Shown one piece after another: positions 17,970 through 26,132 of a DNA stretch of 64,000 nt. Numbering within the stretch: position 1 is the stretch's first letter; each line of letters starts with the position of its first letter. Location: positions 186,001 through 250,000 of the forward strand of contig NZ_CANMZW010000002.1 of the NCBI RefSeq assembly GCF_947502445.1, given 5' to 3'. The DNA comes from an uncultured Brevibacillus sp. GTDB taxonomy: Bacteria > Bacillota > Bacilli > Brevibacillales > Brevibacillaceae. Under the pieces are notes generated by a model. The model had not been told where the DNA came from. It did not search any database and was given only the letters and a program-made list of their open reading frames with translations. Position numbers and translations under genes: made by a program.

Positions 17970-18200
17970 TCATTCAGTAGTATCAATCGTACCGTGCTGA
18001 GAATAAATGAGCGCTTTTCCCCGCACTTTAATCGCTGAAGTATGCTCTGTAAATTGAAAGATCATGACTTCGCCTTTGTCTAGCTTTTCTGTGTGATGAA
18101 AACGAGTGTCAGTACCTCGTGTAAGTCCGATCACATGAACACCATTTTCTTTCGCTTTGACCACAAAGTAATCTTGATTAAAAGCAGATGGTTGAGACAC
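17970..18200 (-). CDS. mtrB: Tryptophan RNA-binding attenuation protein (TRAP)
   Basis: 76 residues, starting with GTG at 18200 behind AGGAGG. The core [19 protein letters not shown] and [13 protein letters not shown] matches B. subtilis TRAP. RNA-contacting residues K39, K58 and R60 and the tryptophan-pocket residues T27, T32, Q49, T51 and T54 are all present (B. subtilis numbers plus two). TRAP forms an 11-subunit ring that binds (G/U)AG repeats when loaded with tryptophan. Its likely target is the tract at 7501-7558. Unlike B. subtilis, it is not directly adjacent to folE. Confidence 0.95.
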   Translation of the reverse strand: MSQPSAFNQDYFVVKAKENGVHVIGLTRGTDTRFHHTEKLDKGEVMIFQFTEHTSAIKVRGKALIYSQHGTIDTTE

Positions 18201-18237
18201 GCTGTTCCCTCCTGACGATTACGCAATCGCTGATCCT

Positions 18238-18936
18238 CTAGTATGTTGTCCCATTCGATTGTAATCGGTTCATGATTTTCTCTACATAGCGCTGCGTTTC
18301 TTGTGGCAATTGATCGTACTTTTCTTCTAATTCTGCGTCGGTATCAATTCCCAGGCGGCCAACCCGTCCCGGGCCAGCATTGTAAGCAGCCAATGCTACC
18401 TTGACGTTGCCATCATATCGGTCCAGGAGAGACTTTAAATACTTCGTTCCTCCCGCCAGGTTTTCATCCGGATTATAAACATTGCGTACATGCATCGCTT
18501 TTGCCGTTTGGTCCATCAATTGCATCAACCCTTTTGCTCCAGCGTGGGAAACAACAGTCGGGTCAAAGTTGGATTCAGCTCTCACTACTTCACGCACTAA
18601 ATCTGCGTTTACACCAATTGATCTTGCCATCCGGTCGATTTTATCCAAAATCTCTTTTGGAGCGATTGCCGCAGCTTTTCCGTCAGCTGCATAGGACGCA
18701 GATGTCGTGGTATTACGATCAAAGCCTCCTGAAGAAAAGTCAAGATCTGGTGATCCGTCCAGCTCAGCTATTATTTCCTCTGAGGTAATCACTCTTTGTC
18801 CATTTGCTATCTTTTCTTGCAAAAGATTTGCAAACAGATCCTCTTCTCCGTATGGAAGAATAGACTGCTGCGAGCCACTATCGTTGTATTGCGACAGCTG
18901 GTTCAAATATGGCTGAAGTGATGCAGGAACATTCAT
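18238..18936 (-). CDS. Lytic transglycosylase (SLT domain)
   Basis: 232 residues from ATG at 18936; the upstream in-frame ATG at 19020 lacks a ribosome site. A variable N-terminal part of about 110 residues is followed by an SLT goose-lysozyme-like domain: VVRAESNFDP (catalytic Glu), GAKGLMQLM, NLAGGTKYL and AAYNAGPG. The family cleaves peptidoglycan between MurNAc and GlcNAc with anhydro product. No clear signal peptide is visible with this start, so export is uncertain. Confidence 0.85.
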   Translation of the reverse strand: MNVPASLQPYLNQLSQYNDSGSQQSILPYGEEDLFANLLQEKIANGQRVITSEEIIAELDGSPDLDFSSGGFDRNTTTSASYAADGKAAAIAPKEILDKIDRMARSIGVNADLVREVVRAESNFDPTVVSHAGAKGLMQLMDQTAKAMHVRNVYNPDENLAGGTKYLKSLLDRYDGNVKVALAAYNAGPGRVGRLGIDTDAELEEKYDQLPQETQRYVEKIMNRLQSNGTTY

Positions 18937-19052
18937 GGATACGAACAACCCTTCCTCGCTTGTCTTCCTCCCATTATAAAAAAGAAATATCAGGAAGCCA
19001 ATAGCGAACTTGGAATCCATATGAGAGAGAAAATAACAGATGTTGATCTGTA

Positions 19053-19082
19053 CAAAAAAAGAAGCCTGACTCTCAGGCTTCT
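19053..19082 (-). terminator. Terminator after tRNA-Pro
   Basis: Ten-base stem (19060-19069 with 19073-19082), CTC loop; seven T follow on the minus strand. Sits 17 bases past the tRNA 3' end. Confidence 0.85.
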
Positions 19083-19098
19083 GGTCTGTTCATGTACA

Positions 19099-19175
19099 TG
19101 GTCGGAATGCAGGGATTCGAACCCTGGACCTCACCCACCCCAAGGGTGCGCGCTACCGGGCTGCGCCACATCCCG
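19099..19175 (-). tRNA. tRNA-Pro, anticodon GGG
   Basis: Cloverleaf on the minus strand: acceptor CGGGATG pairs with CATTCCG, D arm GCGCAGCCCGGTAGCGC, anticodon stem CACCC/GGGTG with loop TTGGGGT (anticodon GGG, reading CCC and CCT), T arm with GGTTCGAATCC, discriminator A and encoded CCA. Single-gene unit with its own terminator. Confidence 0.95.
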
Positions 19176-19274
19176 ACGTCTTCACATTGAAGTGAAAGGG
19201 AAAACTAAAATTTCAAGGTCCGAGTGACCGTTTTTCATTCAGCAATGAAACCGTTCTCTTCACCTATGCGCTCA

Positions 19275-19304
19275 ATTATACAGCACGTTAGCCCGCCTTC
19301 GCAA
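19275..19304 (-). promoter_or_regulatory. Candidate tRNA-Pro promoter
   Basis: Minus-strand TTGCGA (19304-19299), 18-base spacer and a perfect TATAAT (19280-19275). Start near 19268, about 93 bases before the tRNA. Confidence 0.5.
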
Positions 19305-19378
19305 GAGTAAAAAGCGAATTTTTGCCAATCATTTTCCTCAGTGGAGGTTTAGGATAATAGCTTCCCAACAAGAAGAAG

Positions 19379-19429
19379 TAGATCTCTTTTGGCAAGTACG
19401 AAAGAAACAGCTGAGCTAAAGAGATCTAC
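19379..19429 (-). repeat. Long-loop inverted repeat downstream of the NPCBM gene
   Basis: Perfect 12-base arms GTAGATCTCTTT / AAAGAGATCTAC around a 27-base loop. Located 35 bases after the stop at 19464. The T-tract after it on the minus strand is interrupted (TTCTTCTTG), so it may be a terminator or an operator-like palindrome. Confidence 0.55.
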
Positions 19430-19463
19430 TCATGCCTTCATGGGCTCTCGTCCGGATCAAGTT

Positions 19464-20198
19464 CTATTTTACCAATGCATTTCCGAAAAACACATTCATT
19501 TTAGACTTCGTCTCGCCAGCAACCATACGCGGTTCGAGTTGCAACGTCTTTACCCCGGCAACATTCACCTTTACCAGCTGGCTTTGCCCAGCCTTCATCC
19601 TTGGACTTTCGTGAAGTACTTTTCCGTCACCGATAATCCTCCAAATGATCTCTCCCTGTTTATTTGGTGACTGGTCGTCAATCGCGACAACACCCGAGAG
19701 CTCCTTGTACTTTCCGCTTAGCTCAAACTTGAAAACCTGTCTTGTCGAATTGCTTAATTTATCAGTCGCTATACTTGTGATAGAGCTGTAACCAACGCCA
19801 TGTGAATATACAGTTCCCCCTGCAGCAAAGACGCCGTTATCCCAGTTATCAACAAAGGAGAGGGAGTTCTTGAGCCCGTATGTCATGTCGTATTTTAACG
19901 ATGACAATCTCGTTTCGCCTCCAGCTCCTGCAGCAGGTCCTCCGATTGTCACTGTGCTGGCGCTTGCATCCCAAGAAACCTTTTTCCCTGCTGCTTCCCC
20001 GACAAACGCTACTGGTGCATAGGGCACGCCATTATATAAAAAAGCATCGTTCGTCTCGCGCAGCTTGCCATCGACCATAAACTTGATTGGCTGCATCGTA
20101 ACAGGAATGGACCCCGTTGCCGCCAAGGCTATACCTGAAAAAAAGATAGATCCTAAGACAAATCCAGAAACAAAACCGAATTTAGACTTCTTCACCAT
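19464..20198 (-). CDS. Secreted stalk-domain / NPCBM-like protein
   Basis: 244 residues from ATG at 20198 (GGAGGAG upstream). Signal peptide about 1-28 (KKSKFGFVSGFVLG..ALA), then a copper-amine-oxidase-N-like stalk domain (VDGKLRETNDAFLYNGVPYA, to about 85), then an NPCBM-type galactose-binding fold (about 100-240) with AAGGTVYSHGVGYSS. Such proteins bind cell-wall carbohydrate. Its place between folE and mtrB is an insertion relative to B. subtilis. Substrate unknown. Confidence 0.75.
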   Translation of the reverse strand: MVKKSKFGFVSGFVLGSIFFSGIALAATGSIPVTMQPIKFMVDGKLRETNDAFLYNGVPYAPVAFVGEAAGKKVSWDASASTVTIGGPAAGAGGETRLSSLKYDMTYGLKNSLSFVDNWDNGVFAAGGTVYSHGVGYSSITSIATDKLSNSTRQVFKFELSGKYKELSGVVAIDDQSPNKQGEIIWRIIGDGKVLHESPRMKAGQSQLVKVNVAGVKTLQLEPRMVAGETKSKMNVFFGNALVK

Positions 20199-20345
20199 AA
20201 GAGCTCTCCTCCAAAATACAGAATATCCCAAAATTATATCAGCACTTCCTTATTTCGGATGCCAACTTCGTTACTATTTTTGCCCACTTGTTCCAGGACT
20301 TTATTATTAGATAGTCGATGCTTTTCCGTTGTTACTTCCGCCCGA

Positions 20346-20386
20346 AAAAGAAAAAGCCGATCGCAAAGGTAAGCGATCAGCTTTTT
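20346..20386 (-). terminator. Terminator after folE
   Basis: Stem AAAAAGC-GATCGC / GCGATC-GCTTTTT with one mismatch, 8-base loop, then CTTTTTC on the minus strand. Four bases past the folE stop, so folE is not co-transcribed with mtrB by default. Confidence 0.8.
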
Positions 20387-20389
20387 ACA

Positions 20390-20953
20390 TTATGAACGAA
20401 TCAGGCTAAATACTTCTGCACGGGATGCTGGATCATTTTCAAACACGCCACGTACAGCAGACGTGATGGTTTTGGAGCCTGGCTTCTTCACTCCGCGCAT
20501 CGTCATGCACATGTGCTCCGCCTCTACGACAACGACTACCCCATGCGGGTCCAGCTTGCTGACGATAGCATCTGCCACCGTGGTTGTGATTCTTTCTTGT
20601 AGCTGTGGACGTCGTGCTACCGTATCAACAGCACGCGCCAGCTTGCTCAGGCCGACTACACGGCCACCCTTTGGGATGTACGCAACATGCGCTTTTCCAA
20701 AGAACGGAACAAGGTGATGCTCGCACATGGAGTAGAACGGGATGTCTTTGACCAGAACCATTTCTTCATGATCTTCGCTAAAAACGGTTTCAAAATATTT
20801 CTGTTCGTCTATGTGCATGCCTTCAAAAACTTCGGCGTACATTTTTGCAACACGCTTAGGAGTATCGAGCAAGCCTTCACGATCTGGATCTTCCCCAACT
20901 GCTTCCAAAATCATTCGAACTGCTTGCTTAATTTTATCCAAATCAACGTTCAT
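20390..20953 (-). CDS. folE: GTP cyclohydrolase I
   Basis: 187 residues. Zinc ligands are C77 and H80 in [13 protein letters not shown] and the later cysteine in [15 protein letters not shown]. Makes dihydroneopterin triphosphate, the first step of folate synthesis. Called mtrA in B. subtilis, where it forms an operon with mtrB; here mtrB is 2.2 kb away behind a terminator. Confidence 0.95.
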   Translation of the reverse strand: MNVDLDKIKQAVRMILEAVGEDPDREGLLDTPKRVAKMYAEVFEGMHIDEQKYFETVFSEDHEEMVLVKDIPFYSMCEHHLVPFFGKAHVAYIPKGGRVVGLSKLARAVDTVARRPQLQERITTTVADAIVSKLDPHGVVVVVEAEHMCMTMRGVKKPGSKTITSAVRGVFENDPASRAEVFSLIRS

Positions 20954-21124
20954 TCTTGTACCTCCTACTTAATGGCCTACCACTTGTGCAAGCCTTGTGG
21001 TACGCCAAATCCTTGTACCTGTCGGACGCTTCTCACAACAGGCGAAACATGCTCATCTTATCACACTGGATACAAAAAAACAAAAAGATCTGACAAGATT
21101 TTCTTCTCGAAGTGTATGTAAGCA

Positions 21125-21160
21125 GAAAAAAACCCACATTGAGACAATGTGGATTTTTTT
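21125..21160 (-). terminator. Terminator after hup
   Basis: CCACATTG / CAATGTGG stem (21134-21141, 21145-21152) with a 3-base loop and A/T tracts of seven on both sides. Confidence 0.85.
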
Positions 21161-21190
21161 ATGTAAGTGCTTCGTTCGCAATCGTAACGA

Positions 21191-21463
21191 TTACTTAATG
21201 GAATCTTTGAGTTGCTTCCCTGGTTTGAAAGCAGGTACTTTGCTGGAAGCGATTTCGATCTCTTCACCAGTTTGTGGGTTACGACCTTTACGAGCCGCGC
21301 GCTCACGAACTTCGAAGTTACCAAAGCCGATCAGTTGGACTTTATCACCGGTTTTGAGAGCATCAGCAATTGCGTCGAGAACCGCATCAACTGCTTTGGT
21401 TGCATCTTTCTTGGTGAGCTCAGTGGTTTCAGCCACTTTTGCAATCAGTTCTGTTTTGTTCAT
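21191..21463 (-). CDS. hup: HU DNA-binding protein
   Basis: 90 residues, the exact family length. [12 protein letters not shown] at the start, and the DNA-binding arm [13 protein letters not shown] with [12 protein letters not shown] at the end. Nucleoid protein that bends DNA. Between folE and spoIVA as in B. subtilis (hbs). Confidence 0.95.
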   Translation of the reverse strand: MNKTELIAKVAETTELTKKDATKAVDAVLDAIADALKTGDKVQLIGFGNFEVRERAARKGRNPQTGEEIEIASSKVPAFKPGKQLKDSIK

Positions 21464-21631
21464 TCTTGTTCACCTCCCCTCAAAGAACACCAAGTCCTAG
21501 CTATTATTTTTCTTAACCGAAACGAAGCATTTTATACACGATTGGTTGTTTTTACCGATCTGACAAGCTTATAGTAATACACCGATTTCTTAAATTCAAG
21601 CCCTTCCTGTCGAAATAAAACGAAATACAAG

Positions 21632-21662
21632 AAAAAAAGGCTTCCCGTCATGGCGGGAGCCC
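21632..21662 (-). terminator. Terminator after spoIVA
   Basis: GGCT-CCCG / CGGG-AGCC stem with a 6-base loop, followed on the minus strand by seven T. About 40 bases past the stop. Confidence 0.8.
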
Positions 21663-21702
21663 CTGCTGAACTCGCTATTATCAGGACTTTTTGCCTAGGT
21701 CC

Positions 21703-23184
21703 TTAGAGTATAATCGCAATCAGTCCACCTGAACCTTCGTTGATGATACGTCCCAAGGTTTCTTGCAGCTTGTATCGCGCGTTGTCTGGCATCATCGTGA
21801 TTTTCGCCTGAATGCCTTCTCTCACGATGGAATGGAGGGAGCGACCGAAGATGTCCGAATTCCAGATGGATAGTGGATCTTTATCAAAGTCTTGCATCAG
21901 ATAGCGGACGAGCTCTTCGCTCTGCTTTTCGGTGCCGATAATCGGAGCGAATTCGGACTCGACATCTACTCGAATCATATGGATGGATGGTGCCGTCGCC
22001 TTTAGCCGTACCCCAAAACGAGGTCCTTGACGGATCAGCTCAGGTTCGTCCAAGGTCATTTCATGCAACGACGGAGCAGCTATTCCGTAGCCTGTACTCC
22101 GAACCATGTGCAAAGCCTCTGCCACTTGATCGTACTCTCGTTTGGCGTGGGCAAATTCTTGCATGATTTTCAACAGATGGTCTTTTCCATTGATTTCAAC
22201 ACCCACAATTTCCATCAGGATCCGATCGTACAATTCGTCTGGCGCATAGAGATCAATCTCTGCAATCCCTTGCCCCATATGCATTCCTGCGAGGGACGCA
22301 CGCTCTACGAAGTCATAATCATTGAAGAAGCCGACGACGCGGTCCACGTCGCGTAACCGACGAATATCCTGCACGGTTTCACGTACGGCTTCTTCATAAT
22401 TCTGACGGAGCCAGTGTCCATTCTCGAGGACCATCACCCAGCTTGGCAAATTCACGTTAACTTCATGTACCGGGAATTCAAACAGCACTTCTCTCATGAG
22501 CAGAAGCACTTCTTGCTCTGTCATTTGATCCACTGACAGGGCTACTACTGGAACATCGTATTTTTCTTGAAGCTGCAGACGCAGGTTTTGTGCTTCGTCT
22601 GAGCGTGGGCGTGTAGAGTTGACGACGATCACAAAAGGCTTTCCTACTTCCTTCAGCTCGCCTACGACTCTCTCTTCCGCATCAATGTATCCTACACGCG
22701 GTATTTCAGCGATGCTGCCGTCTGTTGTCACAACGATTCCAATGGTGGAGTGTTCTTGGATTACCTTGCGCGTACCTACCTCAGCAGCTTCCTCAAACGG
22801 GACAGGTTCCTCATACCACGGTGTATTCACCATGCGAGGGCCATTATCGTCCTCGAAGCCTTTCGCTCCTTGTACTGTATAACCGACGCAGTCAACGAGG
22901 CGAACGTTGATGCTGAGTCCTTCGGTTACGTGTACATTGACGGCCTGGTTAGGAACAAATTTTGGTTCTGTCGTCATGATTGTTCGGCCCGAAGCGCTCT
23001 GCGGCAATTCGTCCGTGGCGCGTATCCGCTCAGCTTCTGACTGGATATTCGGGATGACGACCTGCTCCATAAACCGCTTAATAAAGGTCGATTTTCCCGT
23101 ACGAACCGGGCCAACGACACCTAGGTAGATGTCTCCGCCCGTCCGTTCGGCAATGTCTTTAAAGATATCGACTCGTTCCACCAT
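21703..23184 (-). CDS. spoIVA: Stage IV sporulation protein A (coat ATPase)
   Basis: 493 residues, normal length. Walker A GPVRTGKSTF at residues 25-34, then DCVGYTV (switch region) and VVNSTRPRSDEA; the C terminus ends in SGGLIAIIL, typical of the membrane-recruited tail. SpoIVA is an ATP-driven structural protein that polymerises on the forespore surface and anchors the spore coat. Preceded by GGAGGT. Diagnostic of an endospore former. Confidence 0.96.
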   Translation of the reverse strand: MVERVDIFKDIAERTGGDIYLGVVGPVRTGKSTFIKRFMEQVVIPNIQSEAERIRATDELPQSASGRTIMTTEPKFVPNQAVNVHVTEGLSINVRLVDCVGYTVQGAKGFEDDNGPRMVNTPWYEEPVPFEEAAEVGTRKVIQEHSTIGIVVTTDGSIAEIPRVGYIDAEERVVGELKEVGKPFVIVVNSTRPRSDEAQNLRLQLQEKYDVPVVALSVDQMTEQEVLLLMREVLFEFPVHEVNVNLPSWVMVLENGHWLRQNYEEAVRETVQDIRRLRDVDRVVGFFNDYDFVERASLAGMHMGQGIAEIDLYAPDELYDRILMEIVGVEINGKDHLLKIMQEFAHAKREYDQVAEALHMVRSTGYGIAAPSLHEMTLDEPELIRQGPRFGVRLKATAPSIHMIRVDVESEFAPIIGTEKQSEELVRYLMQDFDKDPLSIWNSDIFGRSLHSIVREGIQAKITMMPDNARYKLQETLGRIINEGSGGLIAIIL

Positions 23185-23323
23185 CGATGACCTCCTTCTA
23201 TTTGTCTATTTTTACACTATGACCGTTTTTCCGAATTATCCCTGACCGCCAGTATTTTCGTAGGGAATCTCGTACTAGTTTCGTGGACAGTACAAATATA
23301 TGTATTTTCGGGATAACTAGAAC

Positions 23324-23353
23324 AAAAAAAACGACTCTCCATGAGTCGTTTTT
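23324..23353 (-). terminator. Terminator after the YphF-like gene
   Basis: ACGACTC / GAGTCGT stem (23331-23337, 23343-23349), 5-base loop, seven A before and TTTTT after. Confidence 0.8.
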
Positions 23354-23440
23354 CTCTTTCCTATATATGCTTTATATGCCCGACGCTTGTGAATTCGGGC
23401 GCATGAAAGCTTCCCCCTCATGTGTCTCGATAGGGGTTGT

Positions 23441-24166
23441 TTACAATTTCAGCAATTTCGGTTCACCGTCGATCAGCTCGTACGGAAAGGACTTCGCTGG
23501 CACAAACATGGACTCTCGTGCGAGTACGTAGCGTGGATCAGTTTTGGGTGGCACGGACACTTTTGTCTCACGAAGCATCGTGGCGATATCAGCCCCGTAG
23601 TCGATCCCTACCTGGCCCTGTGCGTTCATCACCAGCGGCAACAGATAGTTCCCCATAGTGGATTGCACCTGCCAAACCTTTGCGCCAATTTCCGCGTGGT
23701 CAATGGAATAATAACCGTTCCCCAAATCAGCTTGGATCGGCAATTTATTAAAATAGTTGCGATAGCGATCAACCGCGCTCTGAACATCTGCAACCGTACT
23801 GACTGCTCCCAAATGAATCAGCTTTGCTGTCGGCTTCGTTTCCACATCAATCAAGACATACTTGTATACCCCGCCTTTTTCAAAGGCATTTCCCGGTACA
23901 TCCGGCATGTATTTCGGAATCATTTTACGGAATTCAATCTCGTATTTCTCAAAAATAGGAGTATCCAATGGCTTTGTTACGATAGGCAAAACTTGCGTAT
24001 CTTTTTGAAATTGCTCAATTGCTTTTTGGGTCGCATCTAGAAAAAACGTACTTGGAACCTGATTTTCTGCCTTTCGTTCATCCGGATACATACAGCCTGA
24101 TAGAATAACGGTCAAGACTGAAATACTTGCTACCAGATTGAACATTTTACGCCATGATTGCCACAT
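23441..24166 (-). CDS. yphF: YphF-like lipoprotein (DUF3939)
   Basis: 241 residues from ATG at 24166. Signal peptide with lipobox LSGC (cysteine near residue 25). The mature part has no motif I can link to an activity. B. subtilis has a lipoprotein of similar size (YphF) between spoIVA and yphE-gpsA, the same position. Function unknown; membrane-attached outside the cytoplasm. The name rests mostly on gene order. Confidence 0.65.
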   Translation of the reverse strand: MWQSWRKMFNLVASISVLTVILSGCMYPDERKAENQVPSTFFLDATQKAIEQFQKDTQVLPIVTKPLDTPIFEKYEIEFRKMIPKYMPDVPGNAFEKGGVYKYVLIDVETKPTAKLIHLGAVSTVADVQSAVDRYRNYFNKLPIQADLGNGYYSIDHAEIGAKVWQVQSTMGNYLLPLVMNAQGQVGIDYGADIATMLRETKVSVPPKTDPRYVLARESMFVPAKSFPYELIDGEPKLLKL

Positions 24167-24183
24167 GCTATTTTCCACACCTC

Positions 24184-24531
24184 TTAGTCCCATTCTTCAT
24201 TTTCCTTGCGCTGACGTTCCAAAGCAGCCTGTACGACTGATTTCAAACGGTTTTCAGGTATACGGATCGTACAATCCTTTTCCGTTGCCTTTGCCTGACA
24301 TCCGAGGCGTATGCCTTTTGCCAGATCGTGTTCAGGCAGCTTGCGTACCTCGAGAGCACTTGGACCAGACAGCTCTCCACTTTCCAGGACTACACGGCAC
24401 ATGAGGCAGGAGGCATGTCCGCCACATCTCTGCGGGATTACGACTCTCGCTGCCGCAGCCGTACTAACAAGCGTTTGTCCTGCTCGCGCCTTCATACTCT
24501 TGCCACTTGGTAAAAACGTTACTTTTCCCAT
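24184..24531 (-). CDS. [2Fe-2S] ferredoxin (five-residue first spacing)
   Basis: 115 residues. Cysteine pattern CGGHASCLMC (CX5CX2C) near residues 36-45 plus a fourth cysteine in IRLGCQAK. The C-terminal 30 residues are charged and extend beyond the fold. Electron carrier; partner unknown. Lies 15 bases from a second ferredoxin gene, probably in one transcript with it. Confidence 0.85.
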   Translation of the reverse strand: MGKVTFLPSGKSMKARAGQTLVSTAAAARVVIPQRCGGHASCLMCRVVLESGELSGPSALEVRKLPEHDLAKGIRLGCQAKATEKDCTIRIPENRLKSVVQAALERQRKENEEWD

Positions 24532-24546
24532 AATCGCTCGCTCCTG

Positions 24547-24843
24547 TCAATACGGCCGATGTGTGAGCGTTACATCTCCCTCTGAAACAATTTGGATCTG
24601 GCAGCCGAGGCGAAAGCCTTCAGCCCGTTCTGCCTTGCGCAGACGCAATTTCTCTTCTGCAGTTACTTCGTTCAAGTATTCAGCTCCACCTACTACCAGC
24701 GTCCGACATTGTGCGCATACGCCCCGCTGGCAAGCATGTCCCCAAGGCACCATGTTTTTTTTGGCAATCGCAACAATCGTTTGATTCATCTCGACCGGCA
24801 ATTCATGTGTACCCGCACGCGTATGTAAAGTTAATTGTGGCAT
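24547..24843 (-). CDS. [2Fe-2S] ferredoxin (plant-type spacing)
   Basis: 98 residues. Cysteines in HACQRGVCAQCRTL (CX4CX2C, near 38-46) and in FRLGCQIQ. The fold is the same as the neighbour, but the spacing differs by one residue, so these are two distinct ferredoxins and not a recent duplication. Partner unknown. Not part of the B. subtilis order here. Confidence 0.85.
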   Translation of the reverse strand: MPQLTLHTRAGTHELPVEMNQTIVAIAKKNMVPWGHACQRGVCAQCRTLVVGGAEYLNEVTAEEKLRLRKAERAEGFRLGCQIQIVSEGDVTLTHRPY

Positions 24844-24855
24844 TTTTCTCTCTCC

Positions 24856-25044
24856 TTATACAAATATTACAATCAAAATCATTACAAACACCGCTATTAA
24901 CAGCAAAAAAGCGATTGTTTTTACTAGAAAACGCAATAGTGCATTGGTCATTTTTCGTGCAAAGATCATGAGTAAATTACAGACGAACATCAGGCCGATA
25001 GCCAGCAAGGAGATGTTCATCTTGGTCATAGGATCAATATACAT
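24856..25044 (-). CDS. yphE: YphE-like small membrane protein (DUF2768)
   Basis: 62 residues from ATG at 25044; a start at 25080 adds 12 residues but has no ribosome site, and neither start is strong. Two hydrophobic helices (about 8-28 and 38-60). Size and position between spoIVA/yphF and gpsA match YphE of B. subtilis. Function unknown. Confidence 0.6.
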   Translation of the reverse strand: MYIDPMTKMNISLLAIGLMFVCNLLMIFARKMTNALLRFLVKTIAFLLLIAVFVMILIVIFV

Positions 25045-25182
25045 CGGGATTGCAGCATCCTTTGCATTTTTTTGCTTCATTATACCATATTTCGTAAGCC
25101 TGTCGCCTGACGCCCTTCGAACCTCCTACTGGACATTCGCATAGACTATCGTGATGAAGAACGCCCATTGGAGGGATGGAAG

Positions 25183-25683
25183 TTGAGCAACAAAACCAAT
25201 AACCGGAAATGGCGGAATCCTTATGCTCCCATACCCAGCAAAAAACTAACGGATCAGGTGCAGGACGTCTCACTTGCTGTCACGCCAAAAAAACTGCTCC
25301 CTGCGGTTGACCTGCGCACTTCCGTATCCAAAATGCGCAGTAATATCAAAGGGATCAGCACGACTATCCGGCAAGTAGAGGAAACCATGGACACCCTGTA
25401 CGGTGCGATGGAGATGTTTGAAAATCTGGGGAAACGTACACCGGAGCCGGCAGTAGCTACTGAAAAGCCCGCCTCCAAACGTAAAGCAAGTGCAAGTGCA
25501 AGCGCAGAGGCAGAGAAAACTGTCGAGCAAGCATCAGAAACAGAGTCAGGCGGCAGCAACAACCCGCTGGCCAATATTGATATCGGTCAGCTGCTCGGCC
25601 TACTTCAATCTCCACTCGTACAAAATTTATTGAGTCAGACCGTTGGCAATAACATCTCCAAGCAACGAAAAAAAGAGGGATGA
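25183..25683 (+). CDS. Low-complexity protein of unknown function
   Basis: 166 residues if it starts at the TTG at 25183, which has GGAGG eight bases upstream; a TTG at 25168 is the alternative. The middle (about 35-80) is helical and could form a coiled coil; residues 85-120 are rich in Ala, Ser, Lys and Glu with an SASASA run; the C terminus (GQLLGLLQSPLVQNLL) is amphipathic. One of few plus-strand genes here, isolated and with its own terminator. Not recognised; a spore or coat role would be a guess. Confidence 0.6.
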   Translation: MSNKTNNRKWRNPYAPIPSKKLTDQVQDVSLAVTPKKLLPAVDLRTSVSKMRSNIKGISTTIRQVEETMDTLYGAMEMFENLGKRTPEPAVATEKPASKRKASASASAEAEKTVEQASETESGGSNNPLANIDIGQLLGLLQSPLVQNLLSQTVGNNISKQRKKEG

Positions 25684-25698
25684 GATCCCTCTTTTTTT
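25668..25698 (+). terminator. Terminator overlapping the end of the plus-strand gene
   Basis: AGAGGGAT / ATCCCTCT stem (25674-25681, 25685-25692) with GAG loop that contains part of the stop codon, followed by T6. Symmetrical, so could also act on the opposite strand. Confidence 0.85.
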
Positions 25699-25802
25699 CT
25701 TGGTTCTGTAGGTCAGCCATGTCCCTGTAGAGCCATGATTGTTCCTAGTCTTACTGTATGATCGAATTCCCAGCAGGTAACGGGCATAATCGCCCATTTC
25801 TG

Positions 25803-26060
25803 CTACTTCAAGAGCTTGGTTAGGGATGACATGTCATGGAGGCTGATTTCTTGATTGCGGAACATCTCAATGATCTTGTCTTCCTTTTCGGCAGTGAGCT
25901 TCTTTCCGCTTAACGCCGCAAGTGACTGGATGATTTGGCGCAGCTTTTCCTCGTCTTCAAAATCACTTCGCTTCACTTGACCCGCAAGCGTACGCAATTT
26001 GGCCTCATCCACCTGCTCACTTGCTTTTCCTTGCAGCTTTTTCAAAAAAAAGTTGTTCAT
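25803..26060 (-). CDS. SpoVIF-like sporulation protein
   Basis: 85 residues, acidic-basic helical protein. The pattern FEDEEKLRQIIQSLAALSG and KEDKIIEMFRNQEI resembles the SpoVIF (YjcC) family of stage VI sporulation proteins, which affect coat assembly and spore resistance. Similarity is judged from memory of the pattern, so it needs a profile check. It directly precedes gpsA downstream on the minus strand. Confidence 0.55.
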   Translation of the reverse strand: MNNFFLKKLQGKASEQVDEAKLRTLAGQVKRSDFEDEEKLRQIIQSLAALSGKKLTAEKEDKIIEMFRNQEISLHDMSSLTKLLK

Positions 26061-26132
26061 ACCTCTCTCCTCCTGCTACCTAGGCTTTCACCCTATGGTA
26101 TGTGCAGGAGCCTAAATGTGTGAGGCAAAAAG

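Noticed and set aside
25627..25797. Minus-strand frame of about 56 codons starting ATG at 25797
   Set aside because: It has no ribosome site, runs through a strong terminator and overlaps the plus-strand gene end. Possible, but not supported.
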